This document shows, piece by piece, positions 40,750 through 50,423 of a stretch of DNA of 64,000 nt. Made by a program: the position numbers and the translations under genes. The DNA is from an uncultured Psychromonas sp. (GTDB taxonomy: Bacteria > Pseudomonadota > Gammaproteobacteria > Enterobacterales > Psychromonadaceae): positions 62,001 through 126,000 of the forward strand of contig NZ_CANLFB010000009.1 of NCBI RefSeq assembly GCF_947489755.1, in the 5' to 3' direction. Within the stretch, counting starts at the first letter, position 1. Each line of letters opens with the position of its first letter. The notes under the pieces are model-generated. The model made no database searches, was not told the origin of the DNA, and worked only from the letters and a program-made list of their open reading frames with translations.

Positions 40750-40772
40750 AAAGCAGGACAATGTCCTGCTTT
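40750..40772 (-). terminator. intrinsic terminator of purC
   Basis: A perfect 10-bp stem AAAGCAGGAC / GTCCTGCTTT with a 3-base loop and a T-rich tail on the minus strand. It separates purC from the DUF2897 gene. Confidence 0.85.
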
Positions 40773-40842
40773 ATAATAGCGTTAAATAGTAGAGATAACC
40801 TTGTTTATTAATGCATTTGTTATTTATTAATAAGGTGGTTAG

Positions 40843-41952
40843 TTAACATTCGTCTATTAAATTATATTGCTCGCGTAGAATGTCGATGATTTCTTGTTTA
40901 GGATTATCAGAAATAACGATTTTCTTACCAATTACTTTTTCTGCTATCTCAGTATAAGTTTTAGATATTTGCATCAACACTGATTCTGGTAAAGCATTGT
41001 CTTTTGCTAATGCAAAACGTTCAGTCATACGATCTTTGTTTAATAGGATATCTGGATCAGGAAAATGCTTAAGCAACAATTGACGGAAATCTTCTTTTGA
41101 GTTTTCAACAATTTCACCTTCACGGAAAGCAGGGCCATCCCAAATACGTGAGGAGTCAGGTGTACCCACTTCATCCATATAGATTAGTTTTTCATTACCT
41201 GCTTTATCTGTTACATACCCAAATTCAAATTTGGTATCAACAAATATTTGATCGATTTTAGCGAGCTCTGCACTGATCACATCAAAACCTTCTTTTAATA
41301 GTTTTTCGTAATCATTGATATGAGCAGGAGAAGTAAAATTAAAGGCTTCAAAGTTATCTTCAATATTTTGACGTGTAATGTTTACATCATCGACTTCTTG
41401 AACACCAGGAACCCCTTTTAAAATGCCTTTTGTTGAAGGTGTTATTAATAATTCAGGAAGTTTTGTGTTGTTTGATAGTCCTTCAGGAATATTAATGCCA
41501 CAAAAATCTCGTTCACCTTTTTCATAAGCTCGCCACATTGAACCTGTCATATATTGGCGGGCAATGGCTTCAATCATAATTGGGCGTGCTTTTTGAACAA
41601 TCCAAACAAACGGATGTGGGATATCTAAAATATGGCTATCTGCTAAGCCTTGCTCTTTAAATAGTCTAAACCAGTGATTTGAGATAGCATTGAGTGCCGC
41701 GCCTTTACCAGGAACACCATTCAGACCACCTTCACCGTGCCAAATACAGTCAAACGCTGAAATACGGTCACTAATCACCATAATAGCTAATGGCGCATCA
41801 GCAGCAACATTGTAGCCTTTTTCTTCAATTAAACGTTTGCTATCTTCAGCTGTTAGCCAATAAACTGAACGCACTTTACCACTGTGGACTGGCTGATCTG
41901 TACGAATAGGTAAATCGTTGTTTACAGCTAATACTTTGTCGGCGAGACTCAT
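40843..41952 (-). CDS. purC: SAICAR synthase (long form)
   Basis: A 369-aa phosphoribosylaminoimidazole-succinocarboxamide synthase, ligating CAIR and aspartate with ATP. E. coli PurC is 237 aa; Vibrio and Shewanella have this longer form of about 367 aa. Visible motifs include [11 protein letters not shown] at about 23, [13 protein letters not shown] at about 59, and [16 protein letters not shown] at about 262. AGGA precedes the ATG. It is divergent from trmN6. Confidence 0.94.
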   Translation of the reverse strand: MSLADKVLAVNNDLPIRTDQPVHSGKVRSVYWLTAEDSKRLIEEKGYNVAADAPLAIMVISDRISAFDCIWHGEGGLNGVPGKGAALNAISNHWFRLFKEQGLADSHILDIPHPFVWIVQKARPIMIEAIARQYMTGSMWRAYEKGERDFCGINIPEGLSNNTKLPELLITPSTKGILKGVPGVQEVDDVNITRQNIEDNFEAFNFTSPAHINDYEKLLKEGFDVISAELAKIDQIFVDTKFEFGYVTDKAGNEKLIYMDEVGTPDSSRIWDGPAFREGEIVENSKEDFRQLLLKHFPDPDILLNKDRMTERFALAKDNALPESVLMQISKTYTEIAEKVIGKKIVISDNPKQEIIDILREQYNLIDEC

Positions 41953-42169
41953 AAAAATATCCTATATAAAGCCAAAGTGAGCAGAAAATTCTGCAGGGAA
42001 CATTAAAAGCTGAATGATATCAGATTGTAACTGACTTATCATGACAAAAAGGTTTATCATAAATATTTAGAAGGGTTGTAAATAACTCTATTAATTACAC
42101 CTTTCATATTCAGCTTATTAAACGTTACACAATTAAAAATTACAACAATCAATAAGGCTCAAATCTGTC

Positions 42170-42895
42170 ATGGCGAAAGATTTTACTTTTAAACAATTCC
42201 ATATTAACGCCGCACAATGTGGAATGCCTGTGAGTACAGATGCTATTTTATTAGGCGCTTGGGCAAATATAGAGTCAGTCAAAACAATCTTAGATATCGG
42301 TTGTGGAACAGGGCTGCTAGCTATTATGTGTGCACAGCGTAACTCAGCTGCGTATATTCGTGCGATTGAAATAGAAGAAAAGGCTTTTAATGCGGCAGTA
42401 GATAATTGTCACAATAGCCGATGGGCGCCAAGGTTAAAGATTAGTCATTGTTCATTACAAGTCTTTACTGAAGGTAATAACACTTTTGACGCTATTATTT
42501 GCAACCCACCTTACTTTAATTCGGGTGAAGAATCTAAGACGACTCAACGAGCATTGGCTCGCCACACTTCATTGCTTTCACATCAAACCTTAATGACTTG
42601 TTGCCTAAAGCTATTAAATAATGAAGGTATAGCCAGCTTTGTGTTGCCAAAAAAAGAAGGGTTAGCATTTATTGATTTGCTGGACAGTGAGCCAAAAGAA
42701 GGAGCTTACTTACAACTTTCACGACTGACTTATATTAAAACCACTATCAATAAAGCGGCAACACGTGTGTTAATTGAATTAACCAAATCTACTTCATTGC
42801 CCGTATTAAAAAACAGTGAACTAATTATTCATGATGGACAGGGGTACTCTTCCGATTTTATTGAATTAACGAAAGATTTTTATTTGAAAATGTAA
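42170..42895 (+). CDS. trmN6: tRNA1(Val) (adenine(37)-N6)-methyltransferase
   Basis: A 241-aa SAM-dependent methyltransferase of the YfiC family that makes m6A37 in tRNA-Val. The N-terminal FKQFHINAAQCGMPVSTDAILLG (about residues 6-28) is diagnostic. Motif I is LDIGCGTGLLA at about 43, and the N6-adenine catalytic motif is NPPYF at about 107. Transcribed alone. Confidence 0.92.
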   Translation: MAKDFTFKQFHINAAQCGMPVSTDAILLGAWANIESVKTILDIGCGTGLLAIMCAQRNSAAYIRAIEIEEKAFNAAVDNCHNSRWAPRLKISHCSLQVFTEGNNTFDAIICNPPYFNSGEESKTTQRALARHTSLLSHQTLMTCCLKLLNNEGIASFVLPKKEGLAFIDLLDSEPKEGAYLQLSRLTYIKTTINKAATRVLIELTKSTSLPVLKNSELIIHDGQGYSSDFIELTKDFYLKM

Positions 42896-42939
42896 ATTGT
42901 ACTTCCCTATAAGGTTATCCATAATAAACCGATTAAAAG

Positions 42940-43566
42940 CTACGTGTATTCAAAGAATTGGCGGTGATCCTTTCCTACACTAAAACTACTTACTTTGTTT
43001 TTATGCTTATAAGCTTTCCAGTTTGCCACGCTTGAACCTTGATTCAGGTGCGGGAATACATTCCCATCTTGGTAAGGTAATGATAAAAAGCGGCATAGCT
43101 TATAAAAGCTATCATCTTCACTGATGTTAATTGACAGTAAATCATCACGATTTTTAAAATACGTTTGTACTTGTTCTTTATGTGCCAAGTAACAGCGAGT
43201 TAAATGTTCTTCGGTTAATAAATACTCATTCTTAAGACCAAAGGTTTCAATAAAGGATCTTTTTAACACGGGGCTAAAGGTTCCTGTTTTAGGGATTAAA
43301 TGTGGGGACATTTTATTCAATAAACGTACGATGGAAGGCAACCATTTTTCAATACTTCTATCTAAGTAAATAAATTTAGAATGTGGAAACAATTTATCCA
43401 ATTGCTTGAAGTCAGAAAAGCAGGGCGCATCAGAAATAACCTCGGCCAACCTAAACGTTTCTTTAGTAAAGGCTGTATGCGCGACTTTAAAACCAGCTTC
43501 TAACATTGCAACGCTGATACTCGTCGTGCCAGTGCGGGGCAACCCAATAATAAATATTTTATTCAT
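42940..43566 (-). CDS. sulfotransferase-family protein
   Basis: A 208-aa protein with an N-terminal PAPS-binding-type loop GLPRTGTTSIS (residues 8-18) and a second element with FIYLDRSIEKWLPSI (about 65-80), resembling the 3'-phosphate motif of sulfotransferases. It is short for the family, and the acceptor substrate is unknown. It could modify a surface glycan or small molecule. It is convergent with trmN6. Confidence 0.7.
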   Translation of the reverse strand: MNKIFIIGLPRTGTTSISVAMLEAGFKVAHTAFTKETFRLAEVISDAPCFSDFKQLDKLFPHSKFIYLDRSIEKWLPSIVRLLNKMSPHLIPKTGTFSPVLKRSFIETFGLKNEYLLTEEHLTRCYLAHKEQVQTYFKNRDDLLSINISEDDSFYKLCRFLSLPYQDGNVFPHLNQGSSVANWKAYKHKNKVSSFSVGKDHRQFFEYT

Positions 43567-43814
43567 GAAATTAACTACTTGTTTTTTAAAATATAATTGT
43601 AGCGAATAGTACTCACTATTAAGCTTAAAGTATTAATAATAATTTATCTAATGAATAAACAGGTATGAGTATAACCATATAAGAAGTCGCAATGGTAAAT
43701 TGCAAATGTAATTTTAATATCTATAAAAAGTCTTATTGAATCGTTTATTTGTTCATAATCAATTACTATCTTTTTATATCAACGTAGATAAATTAATTAG
43801 AATAAGGAAGTTTA

Positions 43815-44501
43815 ATGAAAGGCAATAAATTTAAAGGAAAGTTTTTTGGTGTTTTTGGGATTCAGATAATAAGTTTTATCGCATTCATGTTTGTGCAAAG
43901 TGCATGGGGTAATGAGACAACGGTATTACAAGGTAATGTTAGATTTAAACTAAACATCCAAGGGCATGGGGTAAAGTATTTTGTAAGTGTCAATGATATT
44001 CTTGTTTTTAAACAATTTAATAACAATACCCAAGATAACCTTGAACTGCCCATTAATCATTGGATGCATCCAGAGCAAAGTCAATTTAAAGTATGGGGAG
44101 GAGATGCTAAAGGCAATAAGTTTCCTGCTGGTGCTTCTGTAAAATTAACATTGATCGTTGAAGATAGAGATTCAGGAGCTAGTTATAAATTACCTATACT
44201 TGAACTTAATGGGGGTGAAGTCTATGACCATAAAGAGCTAAATGGGGTTTTAAAAAGTGGAAGATATCATTTAACAGCTAATAATAAAATTGAGTTTGGT
44301 AAAGGTGAAATCGAGTTAAAATCAGTTATTAAAGATGAATATAGTAGTAAAGATACATTTATTTACAGCCGTCAGATTTCAGCTCCGAATCAGCTTCCAC
44401 TATGGGCTTTCTTTAATAGTGATCCATTACCTGATTATCGGAGTATGTCCGATGAAGATGTAACTGAAAGCATAAATGAATTGGTTTTACCTACAAAGTA
44501 A
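43815..44501 (+). pseudogene. secreted protein of unknown function, 5' part of an apparently frameshifted gene
   Basis: The 228-aa reading frame begins with a signal peptide (hydrophobic segment about residues 13-29, cleavage near SAWG-N). A predicted beta-rich region follows. The start has AAGGAAG about 8 bases upstream. The frame ends with LPTK and a stop. The next reading frame, beginning without a start codon, continues directly with KVIQDGLEEGDIDSIMPLF. Adding one A to the AAA at 44495-44497 would join both into a protein of about 340 aa. So this is probably the front part of a broken gene, or the site of a sequencing error or recoding. I do not recognise its N-terminal family. Confidence 0.6.
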
Positions 44502-44836
44502 TTCAAGATGGCTTAGAGGAAGGAGATATCGACTCTATTATGCCATTATTTGTAGAGCGAAATAAGGAGTTGGATATTGCTTTTGGTTATGAATCTGGAG
44601 AAATGGAACGATTGTTAAGAAACCATATAAGCAGAGCTATAAATGAGCCTACTTGGAAACTTCAAAAGGTAACGGCAAAAGATGTTGGCATTTTACGTGA
44701 AGAAAATAAAAAAATGGTTAGTCTTGTCAGAGCAGAATTTAGCGATGCACTTGGGTTTGTGACGCCAAGTAATATGTTTTACAGTTTAACCATGAAGTTT
44801 AGACGTGAAAACGGAAAGTGGATTATTACGCGTTAA
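44498..44836 (+). pseudogene. NTF2-like C-terminal domain, 3' part of the same frameshifted gene
   Basis: The frame after the presumed shift encodes about 112 residues: VIQDGLEEGDIDSIMPLFVE at the start and FYSLTMKFRRENGKWIITR at the end. This helix-then-curved-sheet pattern ending in a W-I-I strand suggests an NTF2/SnoaL-like domain. An internal ATG at 44540 could start a 98-aa product, but the nearest GGAAGGAG is 14 bases away and the domain would lose its first helix. Confidence 0.55.
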
Positions 44837-45315
44837 TTAATAAACAGTTCAAATTAGATTAAAGTGTAAAAGTCATAAATGGCTCAACTAATAAAAGTCT
44901 AAACAATTTTAAATATGATAATGTCCAGACAGGTTATTTAAAAACTTGTTAACTTTTGTTTAACTACTATTGAATGAGCTTTAATTAAATATTGAATACC
45001 AATTGTTAATCGAAGCTCACACGACCGAATTCCTTTTGTTGCCTTTTTATTGAAATTATTACTAATAATTAATGTTTTTGAAAAGGAGCGCATATCAAAG
45101 GTCGTTTATACTCTCTTTTTATCAACTTCCTCATCTAGCAAAAATATTGAATCTCGTTCAACGAAATTATCTGTAAAAATATAAAGAACTCTATCTTTGT
45201 GAGATCAAAGCATTGCCTGATTTTACTTTAGTGGTAATCTTTTGTGTAACAAAGTAATAACATAACCCCATTCAAATTGAAGCAAATTAACATTTAATAA
45301 TAAGAAGGATTACTT
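44837..45315. other. non-coding region upstream of the TAXI-TRAP genes
   Basis: 479 AT-rich bases with no convincing gene, RNA or repeat. It presumably holds the promoter of the solute-binding protein gene. AAGGAG at 45082 has no start codon at a workable distance. Confidence 0.5.
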
Positions 45316-46245
45316 ATGAAACATATTTTTAAAAAGGGAATAATTGGACTTGCATGCTTATTTTCATTTAATGCAATGGCTGAGAATTACACTATAGGAA
45401 CCGGTAGTCAAAGTGGTACTTATTATCCATTAGGTGGAATATTAGCTAAAATTTGGAGTGAGAACATCGATGATTTCGATATGCGCGCTGAAGTTACGGC
45501 TGCATCTGTTGAAAACACCATTAAAGTCGCGTCTAAAAAACAATTGGCCGGTATTGCGATGGGCAATGTCGTATTACAAGCAAGTGAGGGTGTTAAACCG
45601 TTCCCTCGTAAAATGGATGTAGCGCCTTTATTTGCATTATACCCAAATGTTGTGCAATTCATTGTAGCTGCTGATTCAGATATTAACTCTATCCAAGATT
45701 TAAAAGGTAAAAAAATATCACTCGGTGCACCCGGCTCAGGTACACGTGTGAGTTCAACAAATATCTTAGCTGCTTTGGGTATCACTGATAAAGATATTGA
45801 AGCTCAATCATTAAATTATACAGCGACTACTAGCGCAATAGCCGCAGGTCAAATTGACGCGGGTGCAATCGTTGGTAGCGTTGGCGTTGGTGCAATTACT
45901 GAATTAGCTTTTACAAATAAAATTCGAATCCTTTCTTTTACACCTGAAGAATTAAAAGCCGTGACTGCCAGCAATGCTTCATACCAATCAATTGATGTAC
46001 CTGCGGAAAGCTACAAAAATGTTGCTGCATTTAGTGCACCAGCGGTATGGAATATTCTTGTTGTGAATAAAAACATGGATACCGACCTTGCATATCAAAT
46101 GACTAAAGTTGCTTTTGAAAATATGGACAAAATCAACCAAGTTATCAGTGTAACTCGCTTCACAACCGTAGAGAATATGAATAAATTGCAAGGTGTTGCA
46201 TTACACCCTGGTTCATTAAAATATTTTAAAGAGAAAACGCAATAA
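45316..46245 (+). CDS. TAXI-family TRAP transporter solute-binding protein
   Basis: A 309-aa periplasmic binding protein with a signal peptide cleaved near NAMA-EN (about residue 22). The mature N terminus YTIGTGSQSGTYYPLGG and the central LKGKKISLGAPGSGTR are hallmarks of the TAXI (TRAP-associated extracytoplasmic immunogenic) family. Members bind small carboxylates or amino acids such as glutamate; the ligand here is not predictable. AAGGA precedes the ATG. It is paired with the fused permease downstream. Confidence 0.93.
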   Translation: MKHIFKKGIIGLACLFSFNAMAENYTIGTGSQSGTYYPLGGILAKIWSENIDDFDMRAEVTAASVENTIKVASKKQLAGIAMGNVVLQASEGVKPFPRKMDVAPLFALYPNVVQFIVAADSDINSIQDLKGKKISLGAPGSGTRVSSTNILAALGITDKDIEAQSLNYTATTSAIAAGQIDAGAIVGSVGVGAITELAFTNKIRILSFTPEELKAVTASNASYQSIDVPAESYKNVAAFSAPAVWNILVVNKNMDTDLAYQMTKVAFENMDKINQVISVTRFTTVENMNKLQGVALHPGSLKYFKEKTQ

Positions 46246-46307
46246 TTTTTAAATGATGACGACAGTTATTTATCACTAAGTGTCTTCTCGTTATATTTTA
46301 TTAAAAT

Positions 46308-46340
46308 AAAACTGCAACTAATCATTAGTTGCAGTTTTTT
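46308..46340 (+). terminator. intrinsic terminator between the TRAP binding protein and permease
   Basis: AAACTGCAACTAA-TCA-TTAGTTGCAGTTT followed by TTT. It probably allows partial read-through, so that the binding protein is made in excess over the permease. Confidence 0.85.
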
Positions 46341-46406
46341 ACTTTTAGTCTTCATAAAAACACTTACGGATAAATACTTTCGTATTTATTAGCTTCGGAG
46401 AAAAGC

Positions 46407-48308
46407 ATGACTGAATCAACAACCCGCTGGTATTCAGATAAACTGGTTTTATTATCAGCATTAACTGCAATTGCATTATCTATTTTTCAAATATGGCAAG
46501 GAATCACTGCAGATTTATCTGCTCCTGTTTTTAGACCTGTACACCTAAGCTGGGTGCTAATTTTAGTTTTTTTAACCATACCACTAGTTAAATCTCAACA
46601 ATCTACTGCGCTTTATTTAACAGGGCGTTGTGTTGATATTTTTTGTATTGCCGCCATTTCATGGGCTTCTTACAATATTGTGTCTTTTGACTACGATGAC
46701 ATTATGTTTTTGATGGACGGGTTGACTCTACTTGATCAAGTTTCAGGTTTAATTATTCTTGTATTATTGCTAGAGGCGACACGAAGAACCGTGGGCATGG
46801 TTATGGTGATCATTGCTGCTATCTTTTTGGCTTACGCCATTTTTGGTAATGTGTTACCTAACTCATTTGCGAGTAAAGGTTTTTCAATCGAAGAAATTGT
46901 TCGATTCCATATTTACTCGACTAACGGTATTTATGGTGCACCGTTAGCCATTGCAGCAGGTGTAGTCTTTATCTTTGTTTTATTTGGTGCGTTCTTACAA
47001 GTCACTGGTGCAGGTAAATTCTTTATTGATGCTTCATTCTCTATTGCGGGCAAGTATCGCGGTGGTCCTGCAAAAGCAAGTGTATTAGCCTCTGCGGCTT
47101 TAGGGTCTATTTCAGGTTCTGCGATTGCGAATACCGTTACAACAGGTGCACTAACGATCCCAATGATGAAAAAGCTGGGTTATAAACCAGAGCAAGCTGC
47201 TGGTATAGAAGCAGCTGCCTCAACGGGTGGTCAAATTATGCCGCCAGTAATGGGTGCAGGTGCGTTTGTTATGGCGCAATTTACGGGTATTCCCTATAGT
47301 GAAATCTTATTAGTTTCTATTGCTCCTGCTATTTTATATTTTGCTTGTACCTTACTTTATGTGCATTTAATGGCTTGTAAGTTAGGTCTAGAAGGAATGG
47401 AAGTCACTGATAAAATATCTGCCGTATTAAAGAATGGCTGGCACTTTTTAGTTCCGTTAATCTTAATCACTAGCTTACTGTTAATGAGTTATTCACCTAT
47501 TTTAGTGGGTATAGCAGGGTGTGTTGCTATTTTAGTGGCTGCCATGTGTAGAAAGCACAGTCGTATCACTATTTCAGTCTTTTTTGAGGGGCTGAAAGAA
47601 GGCGCTTTATTAGCATTACCTATTTCAGTTGCTTGTGGTACCGCAGGGATTGTTGTTGGTGTCGTTGGGCAAACAGGTATTGGCTTACAGTTTACACAGT
47701 TCTTGATGGCATTATCAGGCGGTTACCTTTGGTCTGTATTAGGGTTAATCGCAATTGCGGCGGTTATCTTAGGCATGGGCTTACCAGTAACGGCAGCTTA
47801 TATTGTACTGTCGATTATGGCTGTACCAAGTTTAACTGAATTAGGTGTTGGGTTATTAGCTGCCCATATGATTGTTTTTTGGTTATCACAAACATCCAAT
47901 GTAACTCCCCCAATTGCTTTAGCTGCATTTGCAGCAGCAGGTATTGCGAACACTTCCCCTATGAAGTCTGCTATACAAGCCTTTAAACTGGCTCAGGGCT
48001 TCTTTATTATTCCTGTAATGATGGCCTTTTCAGGTCTTATTTGGATGGAAGGTCAAAACATCGATTTTGTGATTGCGATTATTTTAACTATTGGTTTAAT
48101 CATTGCTTTTGCAGGGACTATTGAAGGGCGTTTAGCGACTAAATTGTCGATACCAGCGCGAGCTTCGCTACTCGTATCCGGTTTTGCGATGTTAGTACCT
48201 TACTTGTATATCAATATCGCAGGTATTGCTGTGATTGTAGTGATAACATTAATCAACTATCGTTTGTCAAAAAACGAGATAAAGCAACATACTGCCGCTA
48301 ACGTTTGA
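46407..48308 (+). CDS. TRAP transporter permease, fused small and large subunits
   Basis: A 633-aa polytopic membrane protein with about 16-18 hydrophobic segments: a DctQ-like part (about residues 15-160) followed by a DctM-like part. Conserved DctM motifs include GSISGSAIANTVTTGALTIP (about 232-251), GGQIMPPVMGAGAFVMA (about 273-289) and GMGLPVTAAYIVL (about 457-469). It imports the ligand bound by the TAXI protein using an ion gradient, typically sodium. Ends in a terminator. Confidence 0.94.
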   Translation: MTESTTRWYSDKLVLLSALTAIALSIFQIWQGITADLSAPVFRPVHLSWVLILVFLTIPLVKSQQSTALYLTGRCVDIFCIAAISWASYNIVSFDYDDIMFLMDGLTLLDQVSGLIILVLLLEATRRTVGMVMVIIAAIFLAYAIFGNVLPNSFASKGFSIEEIVRFHIYSTNGIYGAPLAIAAGVVFIFVLFGAFLQVTGAGKFFIDASFSIAGKYRGGPAKASVLASAALGSISGSAIANTVTTGALTIPMMKKLGYKPEQAAGIEAAASTGGQIMPPVMGAGAFVMAQFTGIPYSEILLVSIAPAILYFACTLLYVHLMACKLGLEGMEVTDKISAVLKNGWHFLVPLILITSLLLMSYSPILVGIAGCVAILVAAMCRKHSRITISVFFEGLKEGALLALPISVACGTAGIVVGVVGQTGIGLQFTQFLMALSGGYLWSVLGLIAIAAVILGMGLPVTAAYIVLSIMAVPSLTELGVGLLAAHMIVFWLSQTSNVTPPIALAAFAAAGIANTSPMKSAIQAFKLAQGFFIIPVMMAFSGLIWMEGQNIDFVIAIILTIGLIIAFAGTIEGRLATKLSIPARASLLVSGFAMLVPYLYINIAGIAVIVVITLINYRLSKNEIKQHTAANV

Positions 48309-48365
48309 TAGGTTAAGAGAAGCTTATGAAGCACTTATTAACCTATCATTAACCTGCTGATCATT

Positions 48366-48403
48366 AAGCTATTGGATTATCACAATTCAATAGCTTTTTT
48401 TTT
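48366..48403 (+). terminator. intrinsic terminator of the TRAP permease gene
   Basis: AAGCTATTG and CAATAGCTT form the stem, and nine T follow. Confidence 0.88.
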
Positions 48404-48606
48404 ATAAATTGTGTCTACATGGTCAAGTTGATCTAACTCTGCAGATCACTCGTATAGTCTTGTAAATCACATCGCTTTATTCTTTAGAATTTAGACTGAA
48501 AGAATTGGTTGTTAACCATTATGGAAAGAATACTTCTGTTTAAAAATGGTATATGAAACTCATTTGGCAAAGCTTGCTTATTAATTGATTAAAATGGATA
48601 TTTATT

Positions 48607-49107
48607 ATGAAACGTACACTATTAACGACATTAATCGTTGCATCTTCTTTTTCTACTTATGCTTCTGCACTTGAAGTTAAGCTGACAGACCCTGTATGGG
48701 ATGGTGTGAAAATACCAGTAGGTCAACAGTGTGATAAGTTTGGTGGGGAAAGCCCTGCAACACCTAAACTGCATATAACCCATATTCCAGCAGGCTCTGA
48801 TTCAATTGTATTAGAATATAGTGACCGCGACTCTAAAAAAATGGATAACGGAGGTCATGGCCGAATGAGTTACAGTATCGATAGTACGTCTAAGACTACG
48901 GATATCCCATCAGTTCCAGGGCATTCATTTGAGTTACCAGAGAAATTTACAATGATTGAAGCTCATCGCGGTGCAGGATGGGATAAAGAGGGCGCCTACA
49001 TGCCACCTTGTTCTGGCGGTAATAATCATGCTTATTATGTTACAGTTAAAGCAATGAAAGGTGAGATGGTCACCGCTGAAACGATATTAGAATTAGGCAG
49101 TTTTTAA
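48607..49107 (+). CDS. secreted PEBP/YbhB-like protein
   Basis: A 166-aa protein with a signal peptide (cleavage near SA-LE, about residue 22). The pattern GGESPATPKL, PAGSDSIVLEYSDRDS, then GGHGRMSYSI and PPCSGGNNHAYYVTVKA resembles the phosphatidylethanolamine-binding (YbhB/YbcL) fold. The usual HW after the acidic motif is replaced by HGR, so the ligand pocket may differ. Role unknown. Transcribed alone. Confidence 0.6.
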   Translation: MKRTLLTTLIVASSFSTYASALEVKLTDPVWDGVKIPVGQQCDKFGGESPATPKLHITHIPAGSDSIVLEYSDRDSKKMDNGGHGRMSYSIDSTSKTTDIPSVPGHSFELPEKFTMIEAHRGAGWDKEGAYMPPCSGGNNHAYYVTVKAMKGEMVTAETILELGSF

Positions 49108-49200
49108 GCTTATTATTAAACATCAGTAGCTAATAACATTTAGCTACTGAATCAATATTTACAGTAAACGATCATCTATAAATTATTTACCTGAATTGAC

Positions 49201-49415
49201 GCCATTTCAGGATAAGAAAATCGATATAACAGGGCTATTTAACAAAATTTTTGCATTAATTTATTTAGCAGATTCAGCCTTAAAGCACATAACCACTAAA
49301 CAGTTATTACTTCAATAAGTCGATATGAACTACCTACAATTAGTAGCATTGCATAGTAAAACCACATTACTATATTATTTTAAATTGTCTTTTGTTTCCG
49401 CTAACCAGAATCGAA
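49201..49415 (-). repeat. degraded copy C of the MITE-like repeat
   Basis: Read on the minus strand it begins ATTCTGGTTAGCGGAAAC (plus strand end about 49411), contains TTATTGAAGTAATAAC, matching TTATTGAAGCAATAAC of copy A, and ends TTATCCTGAAATG (plus start about 49204). The end sequences match copies A and B in 10 of 10 and about 6 of 7 key bases, but flanking direct repeats are not clear. It fills most of the gap 49108-49720. The 15-bp tandem repeat at 49540 and the GST control sites make up the rest. Confidence 0.4.
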
Positions 49416-49539
49416 GTTAATTATTAATACCATTATCAAAAATTGAAGTGAAATATATCATCCCAGTACACAGTATTACCTCTATCATTAAGTACATCAC
49501 TATCTGATTAAAATTTTGATATTAAAGTAGAATACTAAT

Positions 49540-49568
49540 CTAAGATGTATTTTTCTAAGATGTATTTT
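49540..49568. repeat. 15-bp tandem repeat
   Basis: CTAAGATGTATTTTT at 49540-49554 is directly repeated at 49555-49568. Confidence 0.75.
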
Positions 49569-49665
49569 CTTTTTCTATGCTTTGTTTAAAACCAATTCAG
49601 TGAGTAAATATGACGCTAATCCATGTTCAATAATTCAACTTTTGTAGTTTCTTTTAAAACAAGCT

Positions 49666-49702
49666 TGAACGATCGTTACTTTCGTGTTTGAATAAGTGTT
49701 CA
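49666..49702. promoter_or_regulatory. paired putative TetR operators in the GST promoter
   Basis: TGAACGATCGTTAC (49666-49679) and TGAATAAGTGTTCA (49689-49702) are near-palindromes with centres 23 bp apart. TTGAAC at 49665 (-35) and TTGAAT at 49688 (-10, weak) with a 17-bp spacer could be the promoter, which the sites overlap. The same motif and spacing occur at the AhpD-like gene (55178-55214), with a single copy at tetR (56077). Confidence 0.6.
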
Positions 49703-49720
49703 ATTATCAAGGAGCGTCAC

Positions 49721-50398
49721 ATGATCAAATTTTATTTTCACCATACACCTAACCCAATGAAAGTTGCTCTTTTCCTAGAAGAGACTGGCCTACCTTTTGA
49801 ACTGATTCCACTAGATACTCTAAAAGGCGAACAACATACGCCTGAATATCGTGCAATTAATCCAAACGCTAAAGCACCTGCAATCGTTGATGGTGAAACA
49901 CGTGTCTTTGATTCAAATGCGATTCTTATGTACCTTTCTGAAAAAACAGGTGAATTAGCAGGTAAACCTGAAGATCGTGCTGAAATGTTGTCTTGGTTAA
50001 TGTTTATTGCATCTGGTCTTGGTCCATATTCTGGCCAATCAGTGCACTTTAGACATGCAGCGCCAGATAATCTAGATTATGCTGTTAATCGTTACTTGCG
50101 TGAAGCACAGCGCCATTATGAAGTATTAGACTTACATCTTGCTGGCCGTGAATTTATCGTTGGTGATTCATATACTATTGCTGATGTGTCAGCTTGGGGT
50201 TGGATAGATAAAGCACCGGTTGTATTAGGTGAAGAAGGTTTAACACCTTATCCAAACCTACAACGTTGGTTTGATAGTATTAATAGTCGTCCTGCCGTCG
50301 CACGAGCACGTAACATAGGTACAGATGTAGAATTTAAAAAAGAGTTTGATGAAGATGCAAAACGTGCGTTCTTCCCATCTAACTACCCTAAAGTTTAA
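49721..50398 (+). CDS. glutathione S-transferase, YfcG-like
   Basis: A 225-aa GST. The N-terminal thioredoxin fold starts MIKFYFHHTPNPMKVALFLEE and has PNAKAPAIVD (cis-Pro) and FDSNAILMYL. The all-helical C-terminal domain (about 88-205) has HFRHAAP and YTIADVSAWGW. It resembles nu-class YfcG (TPN active-site motif), which shows disulfide-bond reductase activity. The start is the ATG at 49721 with AAGGAG 6 bases before it; a frame from a TTG at 49688 would overlap the operator. It is followed by yghU, 25 bases on. Confidence 0.9.
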   Translation: MIKFYFHHTPNPMKVALFLEETGLPFELIPLDTLKGEQHTPEYRAINPNAKAPAIVDGETRVFDSNAILMYLSEKTGELAGKPEDRAEMLSWLMFIASGLGPYSGQSVHFRHAAPDNLDYAVNRYLREAQRHYEVLDLHLAGREFIVGDSYTIADVSAWGWIDKAPVVLGEEGLTPYPNLQRWFDSINSRPAVARARNIGTDVEFKKEFDEDAKRAFFPSNYPKV

Positions 50399-50423
50399 CT
50401 TTTTATTTGCGTAAGGAATTAAA

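Noticed and set aside
45423-45785. A 120-codon antisense frame inside the TAXI binding-protein gene
   Set aside because: It lies wholly within a clear coding gene on the other strand and shows no family features.
49688-49720. A longer start (TTG) for the YfcG-like GST
   Set aside because: It would overlap the operator and promoter; the ATG at 49721 has a strong AAGGAG and matches the family N terminus.
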